Positions 10,299 to 20,950 are shown, numbered from the stretch's first letter. The stretch: 64,000 nt of DNA from Aurantiacibacter luteus (GCF_001010945.1 NZ_LBHB01000001.1:806001-870000), one strand, 5' to 3'. Numbers and translations are program-made. The notes: a model not told the origin generated them from the sequence alone.

Positions 10299-12350
10299 AT
10301 GGATCGCCACATCACCTCCAACCAGCTCAAGGATGTCTTCGACCGCCGCAGCTTCGTGATCGGCGCGGTGCAGGGCGGCATCGGACTGCTGCTGGCGGCG
10401 CGCATGGGCTACATCGCCGTGGCCGAGAACGAGAAGTACACGCTCGAATCCGAGAGCAACCGCGTCAACCTGTCGCTGATACCGCCGCGCCGCGGGTGGA
10501 TCCTCGACCGCAACGGCTCCCCCCTCGCCTCCAACCGCGCGGACTTCCGGGTCGATATCATCCCGGAGCGCGTTCACGATGCACAAAAGACGGTCGATCT
10601 GCTGAGCGAACTGCTCGACTTCACCGCTATCGAAAAGGCCGACCTGCTGCACCGGGTGGAGGAAGGCCGCGGCTTTTCCGCCGTGCCGGTGGCGAGCGGG
10701 CTGGAATTCGACAAGTTCGCCGCCGTCAGCGTGCGCCTGCCCGAACTGCCCGGCGTCATCCCCCAGCGCGGCTTCTCGCGCTACTATCCCACCGGCCCCT
10801 CCGTCGGGCACCTGCTCGGCTATGTCGGAGCGCCCAGCCGGGAAGAGTACGAGACCGATCCCGAACCCCTGCTTCTCACACCCGGCTTCAAGATGGGAAA
10901 GGACGGGCTGGAACAGCAGTTCGAAACGACCTTGCGCGGCGTGCCCGGCGCGCGGCGCGTGGAGGTGACCGCGGGCGGGCGCATCGTACGCGATCTCGAC
11001 ACGCGCGAGGACGTGCAGGGCGACCCCATCCGGCTGACTATCGACGGACCGCTGCAGGACTATGCCGCCCGCCGCCTCGGCCTCGAATCGGGTTCGGTCG
11101 TGGTGATCGATTGCCTGACCGGCGACATCCTGGCGATGGCGTCGATGCCCAGCTTCGATCCCAACAGCTTCTCGGACGGTATCGGCCGCGTCGAATATTC
11201 GATGCTGGCGGAAAACGATCGCGTGCCGCTGCGCAACAAGACGCTGAAGGGGCTCTATCCGCCCGGCTCCACGGTCAAGCCGATGGTGGCCATGGCCTTC
11301 CTCGAAGCGGGCCTGTCGCCCGATGCGGCCGTGGGATGCAGCGGCGGCCTGCGCGTGGGCAACCGCGTGTTCCATTGCTGGAAGCGCGGGGGCCATGGCC
11401 ATGTCGACATGGCGAAGGGCATCTATCAGTCGTGCGACGTCTATTTTTACCACTTCGCACAGCAGCTCGGCATGGATGTGATCGCCGAGATGGCGCGGCG
11501 CTGCGGGCTGGGGCAGGAATTCCCGCTGCCCGTGGTCAGCCAGTTTTACGGCACCGTGCCCGATCCGGCGTGGAAGATGGAGAAGTACGGCCAGCCCTGG
11601 CAGCCCTACGACACGGTAAACGCCACTATCGGACAGGGCTACATGCTGTTCAATCCGCTGCAGCTGGCAATCATGTCGGCGCGGCTGGCGACCGGCAAGG
11701 TCATCATGCCCCGGCTGGTGCTCGACGGCACGACGCCGCAGTTCGGCAGCATGAACTTTCACGGCGACCACGTGCAGGTCATCCAGCAGGCGATGAGCGA
11801 TGTGGTGAACGGACCCGGCACCGCAGGCCGCGCACGGCTGCCGATTGACGACGTGCTGTTGGCCGGCAAGACCGGCACGGCGCAGGTCGTCGGCCTCAAC
11901 CTCTCGAACGGCAAGAGCGGTCCGTGGAAATACCGCGACCACGGCCTGTTCATCAGCTTCGCCCCGTTCAACAACCCGCGCTATGCCTGCGCGGTGGTGA
12001 TTGAGCACGGCGGCGGCTCCGGCGCGGCCTACCCGGTCGCGCGCGACGTGATGACCTTCCTGTTCGATCCGCAGAAAGCTCTCGATGCGCTGCACGGGTT
12101 CGAGGCCGAATGGGGCGGCACGGCGCAGGAGCGGCTGGACCGCGACTATGCCGCCTACGCGTCTGCCGCCGGTGTCGACCTGCCGCCCGCCCCGGCCCCG
12201 ATGACGCTCGCCCGCCAGGTCGACGCCGAGGCGCGCGCTGCCGTCGCCGAGCCGCAGCAGGCCGACACCGGGGCCATCCGTCCGCGCGAGGATGCGACAC
12301 CCGTGGCCACGACGCCGCCCACCTTCGGCACGGGGGTGGCGGCCACGTGA
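10299..12350 (+). CDS. mrdA: Penicillin-binding protein 2 (peptidoglycan transpeptidase)
   Basis: 683-residue class B PBP of the elongasome. An N-terminal membrane anchor is at about residues 20-45, then the PBP dimerisation domain starting at RRGWILDRNG. The transpeptidase domain has the catalytic serine in YPPGSTVKP (SxxK), the SxN-type region around SCDVYFY, and the KTGTAQ box. The last 60 or so residues are a Pro/Ala-rich tail not needed for catalysis. A TTG three codons upstream is possible, but the ATG at 10299, one base after the mreD stop codon, is preferred. Partner of RodA, whose gene follows with a GTGA overlap. Confidence 0.97.
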   Translation: MDRHITSNQLKDVFDRRSFVIGAVQGGIGLLLAARMGYIAVAENEKYTLESESNRVNLSLIPPRRGWILDRNGSPLASNRADFRVDIIPERVHDAQKTVDLLSELLDFTAIEKADLLHRVEEGRGFSAVPVASGLEFDKFAAVSVRLPELPGVIPQRGFSRYYPTGPSVGHLLGYVGAPSREEYETDPEPLLLTPGFKMGKDGLEQQFETTLRGVPGARRVEVTAGGRIVRDLDTREDVQGDPIRLTIDGPLQDYAARRLGLESGSVVVIDCLTGDILAMASMPSFDPNSFSDGIGRVEYSMLAENDRVPLRNKTLKGLYPPGSTVKPMVAMAFLEAGLSPDAAVGCSGGLRVGNRVFHCWKRGGHGHVDMAKGIYQSCDVYFYHFAQQLGMDVIAEMARRCGLGQEFPLPVVSQFYGTVPDPAWKMEKYGQPWQPYDTVNATIGQGYMLFNPLQLAIMSARLATGKVIMPRLVLDGTTPQFGSMNFHGDHVQVIQQAMSDVVNGPGTAGRARLPIDDVLLAGKTGTAQVVGLNLSNGKSGPWKYRDHGLFISFAPFNNPRYACAVVIEHGGGSGAAYPVARDVMTFLFDPQKALDALHGFEAEWGGTAQERLDRDYAAYASAAGVDLPPAPAPMTLARQVDAEARAAVAEPQQADTGAIRPREDATPVATTPPTFGTGVAAT

Positions 12351-13471
12351 GGAACACCATCGCCCTTCCCGCCCCGCTCGCCCAATTTCCCTGGCGCGTA
12401 GTGATCCCTCTGGCGATGCTCGTGCTATTTGGCGCGATGGTGCTCTATTCCGCCGCGGGCGGCTCGCTGAGTCCCTACGCGTCCTCGCATCTCGTGCGCT
12501 TCGCCGTCACGCTGGTGATGGCGCTCATCATGTCCTACGTCCCGATAGAATGGGCGCGGATGGGGGCGATCCCGGCTTACCTGGCCACGCTCGTGCTGCT
12601 CATGGCAGTGGAAGCGGTGGGCGCGCTGGGCGGCGGCAGCCAGCGCTGGCTGAATATCGGGCCGCTGGTGCTGCAGCCTTCCGAGTTCATGAAACCCGGC
12701 ATCGTTCTTATCCTCGCCGCCTTCTTTCACGCCTTGCCCGTCGGCATGATCCGGACCTGGCGCGCCTTGCTGGTGCCACTCGGCATCATGCTCTTCCCGA
12801 TGGCGCTGGTGCTGCTGCAACCCGACCTCGGCACCGCGCTCGCTATCGGGTTTGGCGGAGTGGTGGTGATGTTCCTGGCCGGTATTCCGCAGAAGTGGTT
12901 CATCGGTGCCGGTGTCGCAGGCATGGTGGCGATCCCGCTGGCGGTGATGTTCGTGCTCAAGGATTACCAACGCCAGCGCGTGCTGACCTTCCTCGATCCC
13001 GAGAGCGATCCGCTCGGCACCGGCTACCACATCACCCAGTCCAAGATCGCCATCGGGTCGGGCGGCATTTTTGGCAAGGGCTTCGGCAACGGCTCGCAAA
13101 GCCAGCTCGATTACCTGCCCGAACCGCACACCGACTTCGTCTTCGCCACGATGGCGGAGGAATGGGGCCTGATCGGCGGCCTGTTTGTGTTGCTGATCTT
13201 CGGCATCGTGCTGCGCTGGGGCCTGTCGGTCGCGCGCGATGCCAAGGATCGCTTCTCGCGCCTCCTGGCCGGAGGGCTGACGGCGACGATCTTTTTCTAT
13301 GTCGCCATCAACCTGCTGATGGTGATGGGCTTCGCGCCGGTGGTGGGCATTCCCCTGCCCTTCATGAGCCATGGCGGATCGTCGATGCTGACCAACATGC
13401 TGTGCATCGGCGGCCTGATGATGGTGGAGCGCCACAACCGCCGCATGGGCTCGAGCAACGGGTTCTCCTGA
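12347..13471 (+). CDS. rodA: Peptidoglycan glycosyltransferase RodA
   Basis: SEDS-family polymerase that makes glycan strands with PBP2. 374 residues with about ten transmembrane helices, the size of RodA rather than FtsW. Conserved family stretches: GGSQRWLNIGPLVLQPSE (W and catalytic-region residues), LLQPDLGTAL, and the C-terminal GIPLPFMSHGGSSM. The start is a GTG sharing four bases (GTGA) with the mrdA stop; no ATG fits the family N-terminus. Last gene of the shape operon. tRNA-Lys follows after 112 bases. Confidence 0.96.
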   Translation: MRNTIALPAPLAQFPWRVVIPLAMLVLFGAMVLYSAAGGSLSPYASSHLVRFAVTLVMALIMSYVPIEWARMGAIPAYLATLVLLMAVEAVGALGGGSQRWLNIGPLVLQPSEFMKPGIVLILAAFFHALPVGMIRTWRALLVPLGIMLFPMALVLLQPDLGTALAIGFGGVVVMFLAGIPQKWFIGAGVAGMVAIPLAVMFVLKDYQRQRVLTFLDPESDPLGTGYHITQSKIAIGSGGIFGKGFGNGSQSQLDYLPEPHTDFVFATMAEEWGLIGGLFVLLIFGIVLRWGLSVARDAKDRFSRLLAGGLTATIFFYVAINLLMVMGFAPVVGIPLPFMSHGGSSMLTNMLCIGGLMMVERHNRRMGSSNGFS

Positions 13472-13499
13472 CCGCCAGCATTTTCCCGCGGCAAACCCC

Positions 13500-13527
13500 T
13501 TGCACCGCGCCCAGCAGCCGCTATGTG
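13500..13527 (+). promoter_or_regulatory. Probable promoter of tRNA-Lys
   Basis: TTGCAC (13500-13505), a 16-base spacer, then TATGTG (13522-13527), about 57 bases before the mature tRNA. The same layout, TTGAC-N16-CTATGTG, sits upstream of rpsD, which supports both. The -10 differs from the E. coli consensus but the two copies agree with each other. Confidence 0.6.
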
Positions 13528-13583
13528 GACGCCTCTCCCGGCGAATCGCCGCTGGAGAGCGCCAGCGAAATCCACGCCGGTAC

Positions 13584-13659
<76 letters not shown>

Positions 13660-13719
13660 TCCCCTCAACGGCGCGATCTGGTTCCGGCTGCAGGCCGTCC
13701 TCTTCGAAGCGCCGATGCC

Positions 13720-15810
13720 TCAGTTGATTTGCGCTTGGAAGACGATCGCAATTGACGTTCCTGCCGCCAGCGACGCGCTAGTGGCGTAGATCTCTCGGTT
13801 GTTTCGATATTGCGCTCCGACCGGGTCAGCTTCGTCAGTCCCTGTGGCATCGTCATCCTCGATCGTCGTCGCGCCCGAGCAGGTCGCGCCAGATCGGATA
13901 CTGCCGCTGACAAAGGTCAGATTAGCAGGAAGGACATCGCTGATGACAACGTCGGTCGCCCTCGTATCGCCGGTGTTGGCAGTCAAAAGGCAATATTCGA
14001 TGATCGCACCGGGGATGCGATAGTCCTCGTCTCCGAAATCGACCGGGTCATTCAGAAGGCGACTGGTCTTGTCGACAGTCAGCGTCGTGCTCGGACGGCA
14101 GAACGTGATATCGTGGAGTGCGATCCCCTGCTGCCCCGGATCGGCTGGCGCGGCCGCGTGATTGCCATAGCTGATAACAATGGTGTCGATGGGTTGCGAG
14201 AAGGTGACGACAACGTTGCCGTTGGCCGCATTGTTATCGGAAGCGCCGTCGCCATAGGCGGCATTGCCCACGACGTAGTTTGCCAGTCCGTTGGTCAGCG
14301 TCGGAACCACCGTCGCGCCTTTGTAGCGACCCTCGACGACGACCAAGTCGGCGAACTGGCCGGGGTTGCTGTCGACGTCAAAGATGGAGAATTGCGCGCC
14401 GCGCATGATTTCAGGCAGCGTGATGGTCGTCGTCGCGCGACCTGCCTGGCTCGTCTGATCGACGATCTGCCCCAGCGAGAACTGCGGCGTCAGAATCCCC
14501 CCGGTGAACACATTCTGGCGATTGGGGGACTGCCCCCCGAAGGCCGCGTTGTTTAGCCAGGCACCGTTGTTGGTTAGATTGAACGCGACATTCCCGAGGG
14601 TGCCCAGCGCATAGGTGTTGGCGGTGCTGCCGGCTGCCCACGTCACGTTGTCCCAATCGAACACGATCGACTGGTTAGGGCAGACGAGGTTCGGCGCGAT
14701 CCCCGCGGTCCGTGTGCCACCTACGGTAAGCAGCGCGGTGGCGTAATCGTCTTCAGTCGTCACGCCGTTGGCAGGCGTAGAATCGGGATCGAACTGGTTG
14801 CTGGCGGAAACCTCAGCCCTGTTGGCAAGGACCGCACCGCTGGTGGCGGTGACCACGCCCGTGATGTCGATCGTCACCGTCTGGTTGCGTGCCAGAGTAC
14901 CCACACTCCAGAGGCCGGTTGCAGGGCTGAAGGTGCCGGTGCCGGAAGACGAGTTAAAGGTGAATCCAGCGGGCAGCGTGTCGCGCACCTGCACGCCCGT
15001 CGCCGACAGACTGGATGCGGCCGAATTTGTCAGCGTCAGGCGAAAGGTTGCGGTGTTGCCGGTTGTCGGTGAGGCTGTAAGCAGGGTCTTGGCCAACGAC
15101 AGGTCGGCGAATGCGCGGTTGAAGGTCAGATCGGTAATGCCGGCCACTTGGCCGCCCGGGTCACCGGTGCCCGTGTAGCTGAAATAAACGATCCGCACGC
15201 CCTGCACGAGCGTGTTGCCGAAGTTGAAGTTCACGTTCCCGGTCGTTTGTTCCGCTGCGACATTGGCAGTGCCGCGCCAGCCATTGACGGTCGCGTTGGT
15301 CGTGCGCGTGGCGGCAGTGCCTGCGGTGTAGAAAGCCGCGGTGTCGGCTGCGTTGCGCCATGTACCGCCGGCATCCTGATAGTAGACCTCGACCGCGTCG
15401 ATCCAGTTGTTCGCATCGATATCGGTCACGCTGAATTGCAATCCGGTGACCGCGCGGTTCAGCACCACGGTCGTCGTCAGCTTGTCGCCGGGATCGTACG
15501 CGGAATTGTCGAAATTCATCAGCAACGATCCGGCAAACCCGCCGAAGACGGGATCGTAATAGGAAACGAAGCTACCCAGGATGGGCGTAAATGCGGTTCC
15601 GTTCGCGACCGTCGCATAGCTGACGGTCGCTGTCGTGCTGCCATCGCTGGCAGTGGCGGTAACGGGGTTGGGCAGCACCCCGCCGCTTGGAGCATTGGTC
15701 GTCGTCCAGTCGACCGTGGCGGTGCTCTGCGCAAGGGCACGCTCCGGCGCGGCGATGATGGCGCAGGTCGCTGCGACGAACATGCATAGCAGGCGCAACA
15801 TTGCCTTCAT
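13720..15810 (-). CDS. Secreted DUF11-repeat protein (last gene of surface operon)
   Basis: 696 residues. Signal peptide at residues 1-28 ending APERALAQ, then a secreted protein built from two similar halves. Each half has a beta-rich module with an FSVTDIDANNW / FSIFDVDSNPG motif, followed by a DUF11-type (TIGR01451) Ig-like repeat: about 235-360 (LSLAKTLLTASPTTGNTATF, LPAGFTF) and about 575-696 (TVDKTSRLL, LPANLTFVSGS). No membrane anchor, sortase signal or barrel is visible. The start overlaps the stop of the 1705-residue gene by four bases (ATGA), so the two are translationally coupled. The function is unknown; an extracellular adhesin or structural role is my inference. Confidence 0.8.
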   Translation of the reverse strand: MKAMLRLLCMFVAATCAIIAAPERALAQSTATVDWTTTNAPSGGVLPNPVTATASDGSTTATVSYATVANGTAFTPILGSFVSYYDPVFGGFAGSLLMNFDNSAYDPGDKLTTTVVLNRAVTGLQFSVTDIDANNWIDAVEVYYQDAGGTWRNAADTAAFYTAGTAATRTTNATVNGWRGTANVAAEQTTGNVNFNFGNTLVQGVRIVYFSYTGTGDPGGQVAGITDLTFNRAFADLSLAKTLLTASPTTGNTATFRLTLTNSAASSLSATGVQVRDTLPAGFTFNSSSGTGTFSPATGLWSVGTLARNQTVTIDITGVVTATSGAVLANRAEVSASNQFDPDSTPANGVTTEDDYATALLTVGGTRTAGIAPNLVCPNQSIVFDWDNVTWAAGSTANTYALGTLGNVAFNLTNNGAWLNNAAFGGQSPNRQNVFTGGILTPQFSLGQIVDQTSQAGRATTTITLPEIMRGAQFSIFDVDSNPGQFADLVVVEGRYKGATVVPTLTNGLANYVVGNAAYGDGASDNNAANGNVVVTFSQPIDTIVISYGNHAAAPADPGQQGIALHDITFCRPSTTLTVDKTSRLLNDPVDFGDEDYRIPGAIIEYCLLTANTGDTRATDVVISDVLPANLTFVSGSIRSGATCSGATTIEDDDATGTDEADPVGAQYRNNREIYATSASLAAGTSIAIVFQAQIN

Positions 15811-18800
15811 CGACCCAGCCCCAGGAAACCGAACGTATCGGCATCGATTTTCATGCGAACCGCAGCATAGATCCCGTCATTGGTGTTGCGTGTATCGGAA
15901 AAATCGGGATCGTCGAAGCCAGTAAGGTTGTAGCCCACGGTCAGCAAGACCCCGTCGACCGGCACGAAACCGACGCTGGGACCGATGGCGTAGCGGCTTG
16001 CTCCGTCGAGATCGGCGCGCACGGTGGCGTTGGCTCCAAGCTCGATACGCTCGCCCAGACCGACCCGTGCGTCGAGACCGACCAGCACGGTATCGCTACC
16101 CAGGTCGAAAGCCTCGAAGCGATCGAAGTTGTGGCGGTAGCCGACGAAAACCCCCAGCTCGCTTTGACGCAGAAGGCTGGAGGTCGGACCTTCCTCGTCG
16201 AATTCTTCGTTTTCGTAGTCGCGAGGTGACCAGTTGGCGGAAATGCTGGCGATCATCCGGCTCGAGCGGGCATCGCCATCGACGAGCAGCGCCGTGCGCC
16301 CGGCGCCGCCGGTATCGCCTGCAACCGCGTCGCGGACCGCATCGCTGCGATACTCGAGCTTGGAGAGCAAGGCGAAGTCGGAACCGGCCGGACGATGCGC
16401 CATTGCGAGGGCGGCATCGACAATCTCGGTCTCGGCCCCGTTGTCGGCTTTGGCCTGGGTCCAGGTGATGCCGGAACCAAGGACGCGGCCTTCGCCGAGC
16501 TGACGGATAAGGCCTGCCGAAAAGCCGAGACGGTCGGCGTACTGCCCGTTACGATATTCGCCGCGCGCGGTGGCCGCCCAGCGATCGGCGCGCCAGGCGC
16601 CGCCGAGCGTGACGGCGGTAAATTCCTCGAACAGCCCGCCCGCGGGGCCGAACTGGCCGCCACTCGCGGCCGGGTGGCCGGAGTTGACGAGATCGCCGAC
16701 GTCGGGCTGGCCGCCGAGCGTCCAATTGCTGTCGAGCGTGGCATCGATGCTGAGGTTGCCGGTCACCTGCAACTTCTGCGACAGACCGAAGGCGGCAAAG
16801 CTGCGGGTACCGCGCTCGGCAATGTCCTGCTGGCCGATCGCCGCGTTGACCGCGCCGCCGGCCCAGGGCGTCAGTTCGAAGCCGCCGCGCAGCGTGCTGG
16901 AGGTAAAGTCGGCACTATCCGCGTATTCGTAGAGCGCCACGGCGCGCAGGTCGTCGGTGATGGCAAAACGCGCACCTAGGCGATGCCGGGTCGGCAGATC
17001 GATGGATTCGGCTTGGTCGAGGGCGATGCTGGTGCTGGCGCTGAGCTCCAGCTTGTTGCCGAACGCCCGCTGCGTCACGCCCCCTTCAACAACCGTCGAG
17101 GTATTGCTGGTGCCATCCGCAAGGCGATCGTCGAAGTGCGCAAGGCCGAGACGTAGGTCGGTCGCCTCGGTAGTATAGCCCAGTTCCACCTGCGCGGCGC
17201 GGCGGCGGGCGGCGGTGTCGAGGCTGTCATCCTGCCAGGCGCTGGCGAGCACGGCGAAATCTTCCGAAAGGCGGACGCGGGCATCGACGCCCACCTTGCG
17301 GCGTCCCAGTTCCACGCCGTTTTGCTGGCCGACACCGAAATCGGCATCGGTCGAACGGGCGTAGGCGAGCACGTCGAGCGAACCGGTCTGATGCTGCGCT
17401 TCGACCAGCCAGCCCGTGGCGGTACTGCCGTCGCGCTCGCTGGCGGCGATTTCCGCGCGAATTTCGGTGGCGGTGCGGATGCGGGCGCGCAGGTCCACGC
17501 CGCCCATCACCGTGCGCGCACCGTCGCCCATGTCGGTCACGGCAGTGCCGCCGATACGCACTGCCCCGTCACGGCTTTCCCATTCCGCCCGGACGCCGCC
17601 GCTGAAGCGGCCTTCGCCCAGCGTGTCGGTCTCGTAATCGATGACGATGAATTGCGGATTCAGATCGAAATCGCGGCTCAAGACAGGCTCGCGGAAGGTG
17701 ATGGTGCCCGAGAGCGGATCGATCGTGTAGTCGGCGAAGCGAACCAGCGTGCGGCTATCGACGATGATTTCCGACCGGAACCGATCCCGCGTTTCCAGCG
17801 TGACCGTTTCGCTGTTGGTTACGATGGCCCGGCTGGAAAGCGTGTAGGGGCCGGAGATGCCCTGGCCCTGGATTTCGTCGCGGCGGAAGCGCGTGCCGAT
17901 CTCGGCACCGAAGGCGCGCACGCTGGCATCGCCGAGGCGAGCTTCGGCGAGCACGCCCGTCGCCACGCGCTGGTAGCGCGTCAGGCGGGTATCGGTGAAA
18001 CCGGTTTCGAAGTCGCCGTAGAGCGCATAGAAGCTGGCGGTCTCGATGCGGACATACAGTTTCTCGCGGCTGGCAGCGTCGAACTGGCGGCTCGAGCCGT
18101 CGGCGAAGACAGTGTAGTAGGCATCGGGATCGAGTGTGCCGAGCAGGCGCGCATCGTCTTCCTGCGCGGCGCTATCGTAAGCTACGGTCACGAGATAGCG
18201 GCCGAGCACGCGGCCTTTGGCGTACAGCGCCACGCGGGCGTCGTCGCCCAGGTCGCTGTCGAAGTCGCCCGTGCGCTCCATGTTGTCGGCCACGCTGCGC
18301 GCGCCGATCGTGCCCTCTGCCAGACCGATAATGGTCCATTCGATGTCGCCCGGCACGATCCAGGCATCCAGTTGCTGTTCGCGCGCAATCTCGCCATCGT
18401 CGAAGCGGAAGTCGAGCTGCAGCGAACCGCTAACCATCGTCGGGGCAAGCTCGATCAGCGCCACGCCGTCATCGCCCGCCACGGTCCAGCGCGCCGAGGA
18501 GGGCCCGCGCCGGGTCAACTGGTCGAGCTGCTGCTGGGCGACCTGGCGTGCGCTTTCGTAGGGCGCGCTCACATTGAACTGGCCCGACACGCCCTCGCGC
18601 ATCGGCCGGCCCGCGGCGTCGAGCACGCGCACGGCCACGACCGGGGCGGTGCGGCCGTCGGCGACGAGGGTCGAACGCTCCTCGACCAGCTCCGCGCGGG
18701 CGGGAATGTTGGTGAAGTAAACCTCGCGCGACAGTTCGGCCACCGTATCGCCTGCAGCGCTTACGACACGCGCGCTCAGCGCGGTCTTGGTGCCGGAGAG

Positions 18801-20924
18801 CGGAATCCCGCGCCAGTGGCTGACTTCCCAGCGCCCTTCGCGAGGCTGCAAGACGCCTTCGAAGGCCAGAGCATTGGCGGGTTGGCCGTCGACCAGCAGC
18901 TCCACGGTCTGGCCTCGGCGATGGCGGATCGCCACGCGGATCGAAGGCGCGCGAGGATTTTCGTCGACAGCGGGGGCAAGCCAGTCGATCTCGCCGTCGC
19001 CCATCGCCAGCCATTCCGCTGTCGCCGACGCTTCCTGCGGCACGGTGTCGGCTGCCGTCTCGCCTTCGATCTGGTCCGCCAGCCCTGCCGTGTCGAGGCC
19101 GTTCTCTTCCAGCACGGCCAGCGGCTGCGCGGCAGCGACGATGGCAGAGAGCCGGTCCTGCGGAACGGTGGCGTGGTAATCGACGACGACCAGCGAACCG
19201 CCCTGCCCCGTAACGAGGCGCGAGATCGCGCTGCCCTGGCTGCGGCTGGACCGGGTGCAATCGACGAACTCGCCGCCTTCCGGCAGGGTCATGCGCGATG
19301 CCTGGACGACGTGCGTGCCCGGGACGACGCCATCGAAGTGATAGCGGCCTTCGATATCGGTGACGGCGAAGCTGCCGTCTTCCATCATCACGCGCACGCC
19401 GGGAATGCCGATACGCTGGGCATCGTCGGTCAGCGAGCAATCGCCTGCGGTGACCCTTCCGATGATCGTCATGCGGCCCGCGATGATATCGCGCAGGATT
19501 TCGACCGAAGCCGAGGTCTCTGCTCTGCGGCCGAACGAATCCGACGTGGACACCTCGTTCTCAACATGGCCGTCAGGCGCATCGGGCGCGATGGTCATCG
19601 CGTAGGTGATGCGACGCTCCCCGCCAGCGGCGATGGTGCCGAGGTCGAAGGCGATGGTTCCGCCGTCCTGTGCGATTGTCACGCCGCCAGAGGGAGCCGA
19701 TCCATCGATGCGAATCGAGTCCCGGCGAAGGCGCAGCCACGGCGAAGGCGTGTCGGTAACGGTCACGCCGGTGCGCGCCCGACCAATGTCGGGATTGTGG
19801 ATGGTCAGCGTGTAGAAGACCGCGTCGCCCGGCAGTGCTTGGGCGCGCGAGGCGGTCTTGACGATCGTCACACCGTTGCCGGGTCGATCGAGCGGAATAT
19901 CCGTCAGTGGGAGAATGCCGCCCGGCGCGTCAAACGCGTTGCCATAGGACCCGTCGCCGATGGCAAAATCGCGGCCGCCAGGCCCGGCAAGCTGGGCGAG
20001 GATGGGCGCTGGCACGATGGACGGCGCGCTGAATGGCGCAGGCGGCGTCACCACGAGGCGGTAGTTGCCCGGCGCGGTGACGGGAAACCAGAATTCGCCC
20101 GGGCCGGTGATGACGGTGTTGCCGGCGTTATCAACGATAGGCTGACCGGCGACGATGGAAGAGGGCCAAGGCGTGATACCGTCCTGCGCAAAGACAATGG
20201 CTGGGCGTCCGGTTATCGCGTCCACCAAGGTCACGACAGCTCCGTCGACCGGCGCTCCGGTCTCGCTGTCGAAAACGATGCCGAAAGGATTCTCGAGGAC
20301 GGCGACGGAGCTGGAGATGGCGGTGCTCGAGCCATCGCGGGCGAGCGCGGAAATATGAATGTCGTCGCCGCCTTGCAGGCTGAGGCGGCAATCCCCGAGA
20401 ACAGCGGCAGGCGGCAAGCGGCGCGTTGCGATGCTGCCTGTAAAACGCCCGGAATCGACCGCGGTTTCGTAGATCGTGACGGTCTCGCGATCTCCGGAAG
20501 CCGCGGAGAGAACGACCGTGATGCTGTCGATGGCACCGGGATCGATGTTGGCACTCGCCAGGTCGACGGAGAACAGCAGGGTCCGTCCGGCCGTGACGAC
20601 ACTGGTTTGGTCGACGGCAACCGCGACGGGGTCGCCTCCGCTTCGCTGCGACGAAATGTAGGAGGCGCCGCACGCGCTGGGGCGCAGCGGCAGGCTCGAC
20701 CCCGAGCCGGGGACGTAGGTCTGGATGCTGGGCGCGCGCTGCTGCACATCCAGTTGCACACGGTTGGATTGACCGGTGAACGTGCGACCGTCGAAGGTCC
20801 AGCGCGCCTGCGCCACGTTCTCGATCGTCTGTGCCTTTGCCGGTACCACAGGCGCAGCGAGCGGCAGCAGCACTCCGCAGAGTGCCGCTGCCGCCCGAAG
20901 CATCAAGGACCGTAGGCTGGTCAC
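15807..20924 (-). CDS. Giant DUF11/SdrD-B outer-membrane protein, probable beta-barrel
   Basis: 1705 residues with a signal peptide to about residue 32. Order seen: an N-terminal conserved module (IENVAQARWTFDGRTF), a beta-rich region with cysteines, a DUF11 repeat at about 350-475 (VTIVKTASRAQALPGDAVFY), a carboxypeptidase-regulatory/SdrD-B-like domain at about 485-560 (GVRVMMEDGSFAVTDIEGRY), an invasin-like Ig domain near 745-850, and from about 880 to the end a series of alternating amphipathic strands with FYALYGDFETGFTDTRL, read as an outer-membrane barrel. The barrel call rests on strand pattern only, and the C-terminal residue is Arg rather than the usual Phe. Lies 26 bases after the 344-residue gene. 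I know no assigned function. Confidence 0.78.
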   Translation of the reverse strand: MTSLRSLMLRAAAALCGVLLPLAAPVVPAKAQTIENVAQARWTFDGRTFTGQSNRVQLDVQQRAPSIQTYVPGSGSSLPLRPSACGASYISSQRSGGDPVAVAVDQTSVVTAGRTLLFSVDLASANIDPGAIDSITVVLSAASGDRETVTIYETAVDSGRFTGSIATRRLPPAAVLGDCRLSLQGGDDIHISALARDGSSTAISSSVAVLENPFGIVFDSETGAPVDGAVVTLVDAITGRPAIVFAQDGITPWPSSIVAGQPIVDNAGNTVITGPGEFWFPVTAPGNYRLVVTPPAPFSAPSIVPAPILAQLAGPGGRDFAIGDGSYGNAFDAPGGILPLTDIPLDRPGNGVTIVKTASRAQALPGDAVFYTLTIHNPDIGRARTGVTVTDTPSPWLRLRRDSIRIDGSAPSGGVTIAQDGGTIAFDLGTIAAGGERRITYAMTIAPDAPDGHVENEVSTSDSFGRRAETSASVEILRDIIAGRMTIIGRVTAGDCSLTDDAQRIGIPGVRVMMEDGSFAVTDIEGRYHFDGVVPGTHVVQASRMTLPEGGEFVDCTRSSRSQGSAISRLVTGQGGSLVVVDYHATVPQDRLSAIVAAAQPLAVLEENGLDTAGLADQIEGETAADTVPQEASATAEWLAMGDGEIDWLAPAVDENPRAPSIRVAIRHRRGQTVELLVDGQPANALAFEGVLQPREGRWEVSHWRGIPLSGTKTALSARVVSAAGDTVAELSREVYFTNIPARAELVEERSTLVADGRTAPVVAVRVLDAAGRPMREGVSGQFNVSAPYESARQVAQQQLDQLTRRGPSSARWTVAGDDGVALIELAPTMVSGSLQLDFRFDDGEIAREQQLDAWIVPGDIEWTIIGLAEGTIGARSVADNMERTGDFDSDLGDDARVALYAKGRVLGRYLVTVAYDSAAQEDDARLLGTLDPDAYYTVFADGSSRQFDAASREKLYVRIETASFYALYGDFETGFTDTRLTRYQRVATGVLAEARLGDASVRAFGAEIGTRFRRDEIQGQGISGPYTLSSRAIVTNSETVTLETRDRFRSEIIVDSRTLVRFADYTIDPLSGTITFREPVLSRDFDLNPQFIVIDYETDTLGEGRFSGGVRAEWESRDGAVRIGGTAVTDMGDGARTVMGGVDLRARIRTATEIRAEIAASERDGSTATGWLVEAQHQTGSLDVLAYARSTDADFGVGQQNGVELGRRKVGVDARVRLSEDFAVLASAWQDDSLDTAARRRAAQVELGYTTEATDLRLGLAHFDDRLADGTSNTSTVVEGGVTQRAFGNKLELSASTSIALDQAESIDLPTRHRLGARFAITDDLRAVALYEYADSADFTSSTLRGGFELTPWAGGAVNAAIGQQDIAERGTRSFAAFGLSQKLQVTGNLSIDATLDSNWTLGGQPDVGDLVNSGHPAASGGQFGPAGGLFEEFTAVTLGGAWRADRWAATARGEYRNGQYADRLGFSAGLIRQLGEGRVLGSGITWTQAKADNGAETEIVDAALAMAHRPAGSDFALLSKLEYRSDAVRDAVAGDTGGAGRTALLVDGDARSSRMIASISANWSPRDYENEEFDEEGPTSSLLRQSELGVFVGYRHNFDRFEAFDLGSDTVLVGLDARVGLGERIELGANATVRADLDGASRYAIGPSVGFVPVDGVLLTVGYNLTGFDDPDFSDTRNTNDGIYAAVRMKIDADTFGFLGLGR

Positions 20925-20950
20925 GTCAGATTCCGGTCAGTCCGGCCGGA

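Noticed and set aside
17322-20915. 1197-residue plus-strand open frame opposite the giant surface gene
   Set aside because: It is the antisense shadow of the minus-strand gene: no signal, no domains and low-complexity His/Arg/Ala-rich sequence.
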